DNA from: DATCKG01 sp036562385
GTDB lineage: Bacteria > Bacillota > Sulfobacillia > Symbiobacteriales > Symbiobacteriaceae
Assembly (NCBI GenBank): GCA_036562385.1
Contig: DATCKG010000047.1
Location: 1-22,544, forward strand
Direction: 5' to 3'
DNA: 22,544 nt
Below, piece by piece: positions 6,347 to 13,054 of this stretch. The notes beneath the pieces are model-generated. The model did no database searches. It was given only the letters and a program-made list of their open reading frames with translations, and was not told the origin of the DNA. Position numbers and translations under genes: made by a program. Numbering within the stretch: position 1 is the stretch's first letter; the number at the start of each line of letters is the position of its first letter.

Positions 6347-8152
6347 CTAGATAATCTCCAGCTCCCGCAGCTTCTCCTCGGTGACGACGCCGTCCTTCCA
6401 GCCGCGCAGCCTGTAGTACTCGTCCAGCATCTCGTTGAGGCGGCTGACCATGCCGGCGCTGTTGCCGGTTGCCGGCTCGGTGAGCAACCGCTTCGGCAGG
6501 GTGTCGTCCTTGCGGTCGAAGCCGTTCAGGTTGTTGTAGTACCGCTCCAGGTTGTAGACCCGCTCGCCGATACGCATCGCCTCCTCGGCGGTGATCTCCA
6601 TGCCGGTCATCTCCGTCAGCTGGCGGGCAAAGTCCGCCGCATCCTCGGAGAAGGTGGCGAACTTGCAGACGTCCAGGCTGTCGGTGAAGCCGAAGAGGTC
6701 CTGGAAGGTCTTAAGCAGCGCCGGCTTGCCCTCGATCTTGGTGCGGTCGGTAGGATAGGGGATGCCAGCGATTTCGGAGGCGATGGTGTAGCCCCGGACG
6801 TGGCAGGCGCCGCGGTTGGAGGTGGCATAACCGAGGCCGATGCCCTGGACGCCGCGCGGATCGTAGGCCGGCATTCCCTGGCCCTTGACGGACATCGCCA
6901 GCTCCGGGCAGCCCAGCCTCTTGGCCGCACCGGCGGCGCCGTAGGAGAGGATGTCGCCGAAGCCTTCCCGCCACGCGGTCTTGCGGACCAGCTCGGACAT
7001 CTTTTCGGCGTCGCCCCAGTTGACGACCTCGGGAGTCAGCCCTTTCTCCGACGCCTCCATGGCCATGGCCAGGGTGACACCCATCTCGATGGTGTCCAGG
7101 CCGTAGTCGTTGCACTGATCCAGGATATAGATGAGCGGTTCCCGCTCAAACAGACCGCACATCGCACCCAGCGCCCAGGCGGTCTCGTACTCCATGGACT
7201 CGGTGCGGCTCTTCCACCGGCCTTCCTTGGCCTCCACTTCCTTCTTGCAGTGCACCGGGCAGGCGTGGCAGACTGGCTCGGAGACCAGGTTGTGCTCGCG
7301 GAAGGCCTCGCCGCTGATCTGGGCGGACCTCGGATCGTACGTCATCTTGGCGTTCATGATGGGGAAGGCGCCCGCCTCATTCAGCAGGTTGGTCAGGACG
7401 TTGGTGCCGTAGACCGACAGGCCGCCCTTGCCCGGGGCCGTGAGGCCGCCCTCCATGATCTTCTTCAGGCCGGCCTGCTGTGCGGCCTTGAACGCCTCAG
7501 CCCGTTCCGCAGGCGGCTGCGGCATGTTCTTGCGGTCGCCGATGATCACGATGGCCTTCAGATTCTTGCTGCCGCCGACTGCGCCGGTGCCGCCGCGGCC
7601 CGACGCCCGATCATGCTCGTTCACCCATGCGGCAAACCGGACCAACCGCTCGCCGGCCGGGCCGATGGCCATGACGGAGGCGTCCTTTCCGTACCGCTCC
7701 TGCAGCGCCTTGACGGTAGCCCGGACGCCCAGTCCCCAGAGGCCGGACGCGTCGTGGATCGTCACCTCGCCGTCCTTGACCAGGAGGTAGACGGGATTAG
7801 CAGCCTTGCCCTTGATCAGCAGCCCGTCGAAACCGGCCCACTTCAGCTTTGCCGCGGTAAAGCCGCCCATATGGCTGTCGGTGATGGTGCCGGTCAGCGG
7901 GGACTTGGTGACCACCGCCAGGCGGCCGGACAGGTTGACCGCCGTGCCGGACAGCGGCCCGTTCATGATGCAGAGCAGGTTATCCGGGGACAACGGGTCT
8001 ACCTTGGGGCCGTTGTCAAAGACGAACTTGTCGCCCAGGCCGCGTCCGCCGATGTACTTGCGGGCCAGATCCTCCGGAATGGGCGTGTACTTGACAGTGC
8101 CTTCGGTCAGGTCGATGTGGGCGAGACGATTGGCGTAACCACCCAGTAACAT
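6347..8152 (-). CDS. aor: Tungsten-containing aldehyde ferredoxin oxidoreductase
   Basis: Oxidises aldehydes to carboxylates using a tungsten bis-pterin centre and one 4Fe-4S cluster, passing electrons to ferredoxin in the cytoplasm. The 601-residue product spans the full family length. The N-terminal domain begins GYANRLAHIDLTEG and includes GRGLGDKFVFD, NGPLSGT and SHMGG. The cluster ligands appear as CHACPVHC (Cys295, Cys298, Cys302) plus a distal cysteine in DSLDVCKF (Cys496). DPRGVQGIGLGYATSNRG matches a conserved pterin-domain stretch. The start ATG at 8152 follows GGGAGGCGGG. It is transcribed from a sigma-54 promoter, and the activator and a MoaD-like gene lie directly upstream. The aldehyde substrate cannot be read from sequence. 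Aldehyde, formaldehyde and other AOR-family subtypes are not separated here. Confidence 0.93.
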   Translation of the reverse strand: MLLGGYANRLAHIDLTEGTVKYTPIPEDLARKYIGGRGLGDKFVFDNGPKVDPLSPDNLLCIMNGPLSGTAVNLSGRLAVVTKSPLTGTITDSHMGGFTAAKLKWAGFDGLLIKGKAANPVYLLVKDGEVTIHDASGLWGLGVRATVKALQERYGKDASVMAIGPAGERLVRFAAWVNEHDRASGRGGTGAVGGSKNLKAIVIIGDRKNMPQPPAERAEAFKAAQQAGLKKIMEGGLTAPGKGGLSVYGTNVLTNLLNEAGAFPIMNAKMTYDPRSAQISGEAFREHNLVSEPVCHACPVHCKKEVEAKEGRWKSRTESMEYETAWALGAMCGLFEREPLIYILDQCNDYGLDTIEMGVTLAMAMEASEKGLTPEVVNWGDAEKMSELVRKTAWREGFGDILSYGAAGAAKRLGCPELAMSVKGQGMPAYDPRGVQGIGLGYATSNRGACHVRGYTIASEIAGIPYPTDRTKIEGKPALLKTFQDLFGFTDSLDVCKFATFSEDAADFARQLTEMTGMEITAEEAMRIGERVYNLERYYNNLNGFDRKDDTLPKRLLTEPATGNSAGMVSRLNEMLDEYYRLRGWKDGVVTEEKLRELEII

Positions 8153-8200
8153 GATTCCCGCCTCCCTTCTACGGATCGGATCCAGGCGCCCTGGTATTTA

Positions 8201-8217
8201 TGCAAACACCGTGCCAA
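8201..8217 (-). promoter_or_regulatory. Sigma-54 (-24/-12) promoter of the aldehyde oxidoreductase gene
   Basis: On the minus strand the bases read TTGGCACGGTGTTTGCA, an essentially perfect match to the RpoN consensus TTGGCACG-N4-TTGCA, including the invariant GG and GC. Transcription would start about 12 bases downstream, near 8190, leaving a leader of about 40 bases before the ATG at 8152. The sigma-54 activator encoded next door has the GAFTGA loop needed to contact sigma-54. Confidence 0.88.
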
Positions 8218-8224
8218 CCGGTGT

Positions 8225-8240
8225 GCGGCCAAAAGGCCGC
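8225..8240. repeat. Perfect palindrome between enhancer and promoter
   Basis: GCGGCC-AAAA-GGCCGC is a perfect 6-bp stem with a four-base loop. It lies just upstream of the sigma-54 promoter and about 85 bases beyond the activator stop. It could be a weak terminator for the activator mRNA (no T-run on that strand) or a protein site; the sequence does not decide. Confidence 0.4.
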
Positions 8241-8287
8241 ATTTTGCGGGTCGCGGCGGAAGGCCTGGGCGGACACGTGTACCACGA

Positions 8288-8331
8288 TGTTACACCTGTA
8301 AACCCTCTATGTTACACCTGGTGTGTTACAG
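8288..8331 (-). promoter_or_regulatory. Repeated enhancer-like sites for the sigma-54 activator
   Basis: TGTTACACCTG occurs exactly at 8288-8298 and 8310-8320, 22 bases apart (two helical turns), with a partial third copy TGTTACAG at 8324-8331. The first lies in an inverted repeat (GTTACA-CC-TGTAAAC) and the second abuts GGTGT (ACACC-T-GGTGT). The cluster sits 71-130 bases upstream of the -24 element, the usual place for upstream activating sequences. It overlaps the stop codon of the activator gene. Confidence 0.7.
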
Positions 8332-10218
8332 CGGGTCTTCGTCGATCTGACGCTTGAGCCGAATGCCGTACTGCTCCAGTTTCCGGTACAGTGTGGTGCG
8401 GCTGATGCCCAACTGCCGGGCGGCTGCGGCCACGTTGCCGCGGCAGTCCGCCAGCGCCTTGCGGATGCGTTCCTCCTCTCCGTATTCCCCGACCTGCACC
8501 TGGGGCGAACCAAGGGAGGGTAAGGGCAGGAGGTTGGCGGGATCCTCGTTGAGCGCCACGGCCTGTTCCACCAGGTTCATCAGTTCCCGGACATTGCCCG
8601 GCCAGGAGTATGAGGTGAGTTGCTGGCAGGAGGAAAAGCCCAGGTCGGGGGGAACCACCCCCAGCCGCCGGTACGCGTACTCCACCAGCGGCAGGATGTC
8701 CTCCCGGCGTTCCCGGAGGGGCGGGATGTGCAGGTGCACCACGTTGAGCCGGTAATAGAGGTCCTGCCGGAAACGGCCTTGCCTGACCATCTCGGCCAAG
8801 TCCTGGTTGGTGGCGGCGATGATCCGGACATCCACCGGAATGGGCCGGTGGCTGCCTATCCGGTAAACCTGGCGCTCTTCCAGGAAGCGGAGAAGGGCCA
8901 CCTGCACTTCCGGCGGGAGTTCACCCACTTCGTCCAGAAAGAGCGTGCCGCCGCTGGCTGCCTCCACCAGCCCCGGACTTCCTTTGGGATTGGCCCCGGT
9001 GAAGGCGCCGCCCACGTATCCGAAGAGTTGGCTCGCGGCCAACGTCGGGGAGAGGGCGCCGCAGTTGACGGCGATCCAGGGCCCCTTGCTGCGGGGACTG
9101 GCCCGGTGGATGGCCTTGGCCAGGACTTCCTTGCCAGTGCCGGTCTCGCCGGTAATCAGGATGGTGAAATCGGTCCGGGCGGCCTGCAGGGCTCGCTGCA
9201 CTGTGGCCAGCCAGGCAGGATTTCGTCCCACCAGTTCCTCCCCGGCAGGGGAGACGGATTGCGGTCCGGAACGGGGGCGGGACAGTGGACGGGAGAGTTC
9301 GGCCAGTGCGCCAATGACCCGGTCTTCCCAGCGGACCGGTCGGAGGATCAGGGTAGCGGGCTTGTCCTCTACGGTGACGCGAATTTGGCAGTCGGTCCCG
9401 GTGGCCGCTACCTTCTTCATGGCCGCTTTTAGTTCCGGAGCGGGCAGGGCGGCCAGCGCAGCATCGGTGGCCTTCACGATGTCCCCGTAGCGGTCTACCG
9501 CCGCCAGGGGGGCTGTGCGAGGCCGGATCAGCTCATCGCTGTATGCCTCGAGCAATTTATTCCGAAGCTGCAGATCCGCCGCCGCCAGCTGGGACTCAAT
9601 GGCGGCCAGGCTGCTCCGAAGGACCATTTCCGCCTGCTGACCGATGGCGGGGCCGGTGCCCGACAGATCCAGAAGCCCCACCACCGACCCGGTGCGGGGG
9701 TGCCGGATCGGCGCGGCCACACAGCTCCACGGGTGCAGAGACTCCAGATAATGTTCCGCTTTGATGACGGAGACCAGGGTGCCTTCCACCAGGGCGGTGC
9801 CCATGGCGTTGGTGCCCACCTCGGATTCGCTCCAGTCGGAACCAGGAACCAGGAGGATCTGCTCGGCCGCGGCCAGTCCCTGGGAATCTCCCCGCACCAG
9901 GAGCGCGCGGGAGTTGGCATCCAAAAGGGCCAGGACGAGTCCGGTGCCGATGAGGGCCTGCTCCAGATCCCGGAGGGGTCCCCGGGCTGCATCGATCAGT
10001 TCCTGGTTGGCGGCCTGTGCCAGGGCCAACTGGTGACGGTCCCAGACCAGGAGCCCGCCGGGAAGAGCAGGATTGACCCCTGCCTTCCGGCTGCGTTCCC
10101 ACGACCGCAGGATCGGCTCCCGAATGCCTGTGGGTACCTGTCCTTGCTGGAACATTTGCCACCCGCGGCGGATGATTTCAAATCGGTTGGAAGTGTTGTT
10201 CTTTGGGCGGGCGTTCAC
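8326..10218 (-). CDS. Sigma-54-dependent transcriptional activator, AcoR/DhaR type
   Basis: The 630-residue protein has an N-terminal signal-sensing region with a GAF domain (about 85-210, containing SEVGTNAMGTAL as in AcoR/DhaR relatives). A PAS-like segment follows (about 238-308), then a complete AAA+ domain. Walker A is GETGTGKE (357-364), the sigma-54 contact loop is GAFTGA (404-409), and Walker B is GTLFLDE (424-430). It ends in a Fis-type helix-turn-helix (NVAAAARQLGISRTTLYRKL). Relatives sense small metabolites such as acetoin or dihydroxyacetone; an aldehyde or related signal is inferred from context. No receiver domain is present. I prefer the GTG at 10218 (AAAGGGGG nine bases before it) to the TTG at 10239. 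It lies 24 bases after the MoaD-like gene and directly upstream of the sigma-54 promoter it probably controls. Confidence 0.9.
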   Translation of the reverse strand: MNARPKNNTSNRFEIIRRGWQMFQQGQVPTGIREPILRSWERSRKAGVNPALPGGLLVWDRHQLALAQAANQELIDAARGPLRDLEQALIGTGLVLALLDANSRALLVRGDSQGLAAAEQILLVPGSDWSESEVGTNAMGTALVEGTLVSVIKAEHYLESLHPWSCVAAPIRHPRTGSVVGLLDLSGTGPAIGQQAEMVLRSSLAAIESQLAAADLQLRNKLLEAYSDELIRPRTAPLAAVDRYGDIVKATDAALAALPAPELKAAMKKVAATGTDCQIRVTVEDKPATLILRPVRWEDRVIGALAELSRPLSRPRSGPQSVSPAGEELVGRNPAWLATVQRALQAARTDFTILITGETGTGKEVLAKAIHRASPRSKGPWIAVNCGALSPTLAASQLFGYVGGAFTGANPKGSPGLVEAASGGTLFLDEVGELPPEVQVALLRFLEERQVYRIGSHRPIPVDVRIIAATNQDLAEMVRQGRFRQDLYYRLNVVHLHIPPLRERREDILPLVEYAYRRLGVVPPDLGFSSCQQLTSYSWPGNVRELMNLVEQAVALNEDPANLLPLPSLGSPQVQVGEYGEEERIRKALADCRGNVAAAARQLGISRTTLYRKLEQYGIRLKRQIDEDPL

Positions 10219-10242
10219 GGGGCGGAGCCCCCTTTCCAAGTC

Positions 10243-10521
10243 TTAGCCTCCGGCCACCGGCGGGAAGATGGCGATTTCACTCACCCCTGTGACCGGGGTG
10301 TCCAGACCCTGCAGATCCCGGATCAGCCGGCCCTGGACCATAATCGAGACGAAGGGGCGTACGGTCTGGCCGTCAGGCTCCAGGATGTGCTCCCGAAGGG
10401 CCGGGACCTTGGCGAAGAGCGCGTCCAGCACATCCCGAACGGTGGCATCCTCCCCCACGGATACCTCCACACGGGGGCAGCCGGCTACTTGCTGCAGGTT
10501 GGCAAACAGCTTGACGATCAT
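10243..10521 (-). CDS. moaD: MoaD/ThiS-family sulfur carrier protein
   Basis: The 92-residue product starts MIVKLFANLQQVAG and ends FPPVAGG. The C-terminal Gly-Gly is the site where these ubiquitin-fold proteins are activated as a thiocarboxylate to donate sulfur, here probably to molybdo- or tungstopterin. The start is the ATG at 10521, about nine bases after GGGAG. The open frame continues to 10695, but that stretch includes the terminator hairpin of the rhodanese gene. MoaD-like genes often sit beside AOR genes in Bacteria and Archaea; with the activator between them, this supports a role in making the cofactor of that enzyme. A general molybdopterin or other sulfur-transfer role cannot be excluded. 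Confidence 0.88.
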   Translation of the reverse strand: MIVKLFANLQQVAGCPRVEVSVGEDATVRDVLDALFAKVPALREHILEPDGQTVRPFVSIMVQGRLIRDLQGLDTPVTGVSEIAIFPPVAGG

Positions 10522-10650
10522 GGCGATCAGCTCCCGCTCCTTTCGCGGCTCCCACGCAAGCCGTTTTCCTGCTTTCCTGCTCCCATAAAATTCGACTTTT
10601 GAGAGCGCATTGCCTCCCCAAAATGGTGACTGGGGCTGGTTGCAAAATGA

Positions 10651-10693
10651 GCCGGCAGACTCCTTCCCTTTGTTCGGGAGGGAGTCTGCCGGC
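10651..10693 (-). terminator. Long hairpin terminator after the rhodanese gene
   Basis: The arms 10651-10668 and 10676-10693 pair over 18 bp (GCCGGCAGACTCC matching GGAGTCTGCCGGC, with one G-T wobble). The loop is seven bases. It lies 20 bases beyond the rhodanese stop and is followed on the minus strand by TCATTTTGC. It separates the rhodanese transcript from the MoaD-like gene and activator, which need their own promoter between about 10522 and 10650; none is obvious. Confidence 0.8.
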
Positions 10694-10713
10694 ACGGAAA
10701 CCGTTGTGGCGGG

Positions 10714-11040
10714 TTACCGCTCCACAGGCCCCCGCCAGGCCACGATGCCGCCGTCGACATTCTTCAGGTTGGTGAAGCCCTGCGCCGCGAGGTATTGGTA
10801 CGCCTGGGCGGACCGCCCGCCGGACCGGCAGATGAGGATGAGGGGCTGGTCCTTTTGAAATTCCTGGGCCCAGTTTTGGATCTGCCCCAAGGGGCGCAGC
10901 AGGCTACCAGGAATATGGCCCTCGGCGTACTCCCAGGGCTCGCGCACATCGATGATGGTCAGCTTCTCGCCGCTTTTCAGCCGCTGTTCCAGCTCAGCGG
11001 TGGTGATGTTCTGCACACGCGGGCGCAAGAATCCGAACAT
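10714..11040 (-). CDS. Single-domain rhodanese sulfurtransferase
   Basis: Rhodaneses move sulfane sulfur through a cysteine persulfide. The 108-residue product is one rhodanese domain with the N-terminal IIDVREPWEYAEGHIPGS motif and an intact active-site loop LILICRSGGRSAQA (Cys71). It ends GGIVAWRGPVER, typical of GlpE/PspE-sized proteins. There is no signal peptide, so it is cytoplasmic. Two ATGs compete: 11046 directly abuts the GGGGG, and 11040 lies six bases after it, so I chose 11040. It is divergent from the CoA-disulfide-reductase/rhodanese fusion, and both promoters carry GGGTA/TACCC motifs, so the two genes are probably co-regulated in sulfide or persulfide handling. Confidence 0.92.
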   Translation of the reverse strand: MFGFLRPRVQNITTAELEQRLKSGEKLTIIDVREPWEYAEGHIPGSLLRPLGQIQNWAQEFQKDQPLILICRSGGRSAQAYQYLAAQGFTNLKNVDGGIVAWRGPVER

Positions 11041-11069
11041 CCCCATCCCCCTTTTCCAAGTACATCCCT

Positions 11070-11099
11070 ATAATACCCATACCCGTACCCTGTAGTCAA
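11070..11099 (-). promoter_or_regulatory. Rhodanese promoter with GGGTA triple repeat
   Basis: On the minus strand TTGACT (11099-11094) and TATTAT (11075-11070) are spaced 18 bases apart, a good sigma-A promoter. The spacer holds GGGTA three times at a six-base step (GGGTACGGGTATGGGTA). These match half sites of the ATACCC/GGGTAT palindrome on the other side of this intergenic region, so one repressor may read both promoters. Confidence 0.7.
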
Positions 11100-11151
11100 C
11101 AACGGAGTATCCATGAGGCGGCGAAAGACGTCGATACAACAGGACGCAAGC

Positions 11152-11170
11152 ATACCCTACAGGGTATAAT
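11152..11170 (+). promoter_or_regulatory. CsoR/CstR-like operator overlapping the reductase promoter -10
   Basis: ATACCC-TACA-GGGTAT (11152-11167) is a perfect inverted repeat, and its right arm merges with a TATAAT -10 (11165-11170). The -35 is weak. CsoR-family repressors, including the persulfide sensor CstR that controls rhodanese and CoA-disulfide-reductase genes in Staphylococcus aureus, bind this kind of TACCC/GGGTA palindrome. The regulator gene is not in the window. Confidence 0.65.
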
Positions 11171-11202
11171 ATACACGAGCATTCTGCTGGGGGGAATGGC
11201 AG

Positions 11203-12882
11203 ATGGCCAGGCGAAAGATCCTGGTGATCGGCGGCGTGGCAGGCGGGGCCACCGCGGCAGCGCGGGCCCGGCGCACTGACGAGACCGCGGAGATTCGCAT
11301 CCTGGAAAAAGGGCCCTACATCTCATTTGCCAACTGCGGCCTTCCGTATTTTGTGGGTGGGGAGATTGGCGATCGCAGCGCCTTGCTGCTGCAGACGCCG
11401 GAGAGTTTCAAAGCCCTCTTCGATGTCGATGTGGCGGTCGAACACGAGGCGCTGGCGATTGACCCGGCATCCCGCACGGTCCGGGTGCGCGACCTGCGGA
11501 CGGGTAAGGAGTACGACGAATCGTACACCGCGCTGATTCTGGCTCCGGGCGCCGTTCCGATCCGCCCGCCGGTGCCGGGCATCGACCTGCCGAACATCTT
11601 TGTCCTGCGCACCGTGCCGGACTCTGACGCCATCCGGGCCTATATCGAGGAACACGGAGCCCGGCGGGCCGTGGTGCTGGGTGCCGGCTTCATCGGCCTG
11701 GAGATGGTGGAGAACCTGGTGCGGCGGGGACTGGCTGTTACGCTGGTGGACAAGGCGCCCCAGGTCCTGCCGGCCCTGGATCCGGAGATGGCGGCTTTCG
11801 TTCACCTCGCCCTGGATCAGGCCGGGGTGGAGGTGATTGTGGGAGACGGCCTTGCGGCCTTTGAGGAGGAGGGCGGCAGAGCCGCGGCCGTCCGCCTGGA
11901 GAGCGGCCGGCGGGTGGAAGGCGACCTCTTCATTCTGGGGCTGGGCGTGCGGCCCGACACCCGCCTGGCCCGGCAGGCAGGGCTGGCGATCGGACCGACC
12001 GGCGGCATCCGGGTCGATGCGTACATGCGCACCAGCGATCCGCACATCTACGCGGCCGGCGATGCGGTGGAACTTGTCAATCTGGTGACCGGCAAGCCCC
12101 AGCTGATCCCCTTGGCCGGGCCGGCCAACAAGGCAGGCCGGGTGGCGGGGGCCAACGCGGCGGGGGATCATCTGACCTTCCCCGGGGCACTGGGCACCGC
12201 CATCGTGCGGGTTGGGACGGTGACCGCGGCGCTGACGGGCCTCACCGAGAAGGCTGCCCGCCGAGAGGGAATGAACATCGCGGTGAGCTATACCACGTCT
12301 CCTCATCATGCGGACTACTACCCCGGCGCTGAGCCGATGGTGATCAAACTGGTGTGGGAGGCCGAAACCGGCCGCCTGCTGGGGGCTCAGGCGGTGGGCG
12401 GAGCCGGGGTGGACAAACGGATCGACGTGATTGCCACCGCCATCATGGGGAAGATGACGGTGGAGGATCTGACCAACCTGGACCTGGCGTACGCGCCGCC
12501 TTTCGGGTCGGCCAAGGATCCGGTGACGGTGGCCGGGATGCACGCCCAGAACGTGCGGCGGGACCAGCTTCAGGTGATCACGCCCCGGGAGGTGGCAGAA
12601 GCCCTGGAGGCGGGAGTGCCGCTGCAGGTGGTGGACCTCCGGGAGCCCTACGAGTATGCCATCGGCGCGCTGCCGGGGGCCGTCAATATCCCGTTCCCCC
12701 AGCTCCGCAGCCGAATCGGCGAGCTGGATCCAACTCGCCGGACCGTGGTCTACGACGGGAACGGTCAGCGAGGGTACTGGGGCGCCCGGGTGCTGGCCCA
12801 GCACGGTTTCGACGTCCGGAGCCTGACCGGTGGCTATACCCTCTGGGAGGCGTACCAGGCTGCCTCCTGGCGTACCGGCTGA
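11203..12882 (+). CDS. CoA-disulfide reductase fused to a degenerate rhodanese domain
   Basis: The 559-residue protein joins a pyridine nucleotide-disulfide oxidoreductase (about 1-450) to a C-terminal rhodanese-like domain (about 460-555). The first part has the FAD motif VIGGVAGGATAAARARR and the single redox cysteine in SFANCGLPYFVGG (Cys45). It also has the NAD(P)H motif VVLGAGFIGLEMVENL and the FAD motif HIYAAGDAVE. Such enzymes reduce CoA disulfide, CoA persulfide or polysulfide. The rhodanese part keeps VVDLREPYEYAIGALPGAVN, but the active loop reads VVYDGNGQRGYWG, with Asp518 where related fusions have Cys. That domain is probably not catalytic. ATG 11203 follows GGGG/GGAATG; the divergent rhodanese gene has an intact cysteine. 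Substrate preference is not readable from sequence. Confidence 0.92.
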   Translation: MARRKILVIGGVAGGATAAARARRTDETAEIRILEKGPYISFANCGLPYFVGGEIGDRSALLLQTPESFKALFDVDVAVEHEALAIDPASRTVRVRDLRTGKEYDESYTALILAPGAVPIRPPVPGIDLPNIFVLRTVPDSDAIRAYIEEHGARRAVVLGAGFIGLEMVENLVRRGLAVTLVDKAPQVLPALDPEMAAFVHLALDQAGVEVIVGDGLAAFEEEGGRAAAVRLESGRRVEGDLFILGLGVRPDTRLARQAGLAIGPTGGIRVDAYMRTSDPHIYAAGDAVELVNLVTGKPQLIPLAGPANKAGRVAGANAAGDHLTFPGALGTAIVRVGTVTAALTGLTEKAARREGMNIAVSYTTSPHHADYYPGAEPMVIKLVWEAETGRLLGAQAVGGAGVDKRIDVIATAIMGKMTVEDLTNLDLAYAPPFGSAKDPVTVAGMHAQNVRRDQLQVITPREVAEALEAGVPLQVVDLREPYEYAIGALPGAVNIPFPQLRSRIGELDPTRRTVVYDGNGQRGYWGARVLAQHGFDVRSLTGGYTLWEAYQAASWRTG

Positions 12883-12922
12883 CCGCTTTGCAAAGAGTAG
12901 GCAGGATTTTCCGCAACGGTGG

Positions 12923-12956
12923 AAGAACCGCCTCTACCTGCCGGGAGGCGGTTCTT
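12923..12956 (+). terminator. Terminator after the CoA-disulfide reductase gene
   Basis: AAGAACCGCCTC (12923-12934) pairs fully with GAGGCGGTTCTT (12945-12956), a 12-bp stem with a 10-base loop, 40 bases beyond the stop codon. It is followed by CGCGTCTTTCC, a weak T-tract. Confidence 0.7.
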
Positions 12957-12993
12957 CGCGTCTTTCCGGCCGGAGAAGGCTGGAATGCGCTGA

Positions 12994-13029
12994 TTGCATG
13001 AACATACATAGCAAGGTATACTTATGCGG
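12994..13029 (+). promoter_or_regulatory. argB promoter with ARG-box-like operator
   Basis: TTGCAT (12994-12999) and TATACT (13017-13022) are 17 bases apart. The spacer contains CATACATA next to the TTGCATG half site, and the -10 runs into TTATGCGG. The layout matches the argC and argG promoters almost base for base, which supports a shared arginine repressor. Confidence 0.72.
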
Positions 13030-13054
13030 AAGACGAGGCAGGAGGCGTCCGAAT

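Noticed and set aside
6332..8149. Long plus-strand open frame of about 605 codons
   Set aside because: It is exactly antisense to the aldehyde oxidoreductase gene, whose product has conserved motifs. The plus-strand translation is His/Gln/Gly/Val-rich without domains, a common artefact of high-GC coding DNA.
8620..9432. Plus-strand open frame of about 270 codons opposite the sigma-54 activator
   Set aside because: The minus strand carries Walker A, GAFTGA and Walker B motifs in order; the plus-strand product has no recognisable features.
11323..12804. Minus-strand open frame of about 490 codons opposite the CoA-disulfide reductase
   Set aside because: The plus-strand frame has FAD, NAD and redox-cysteine motifs; the minus-strand translation has none and a biased Arg/His/Gly composition.
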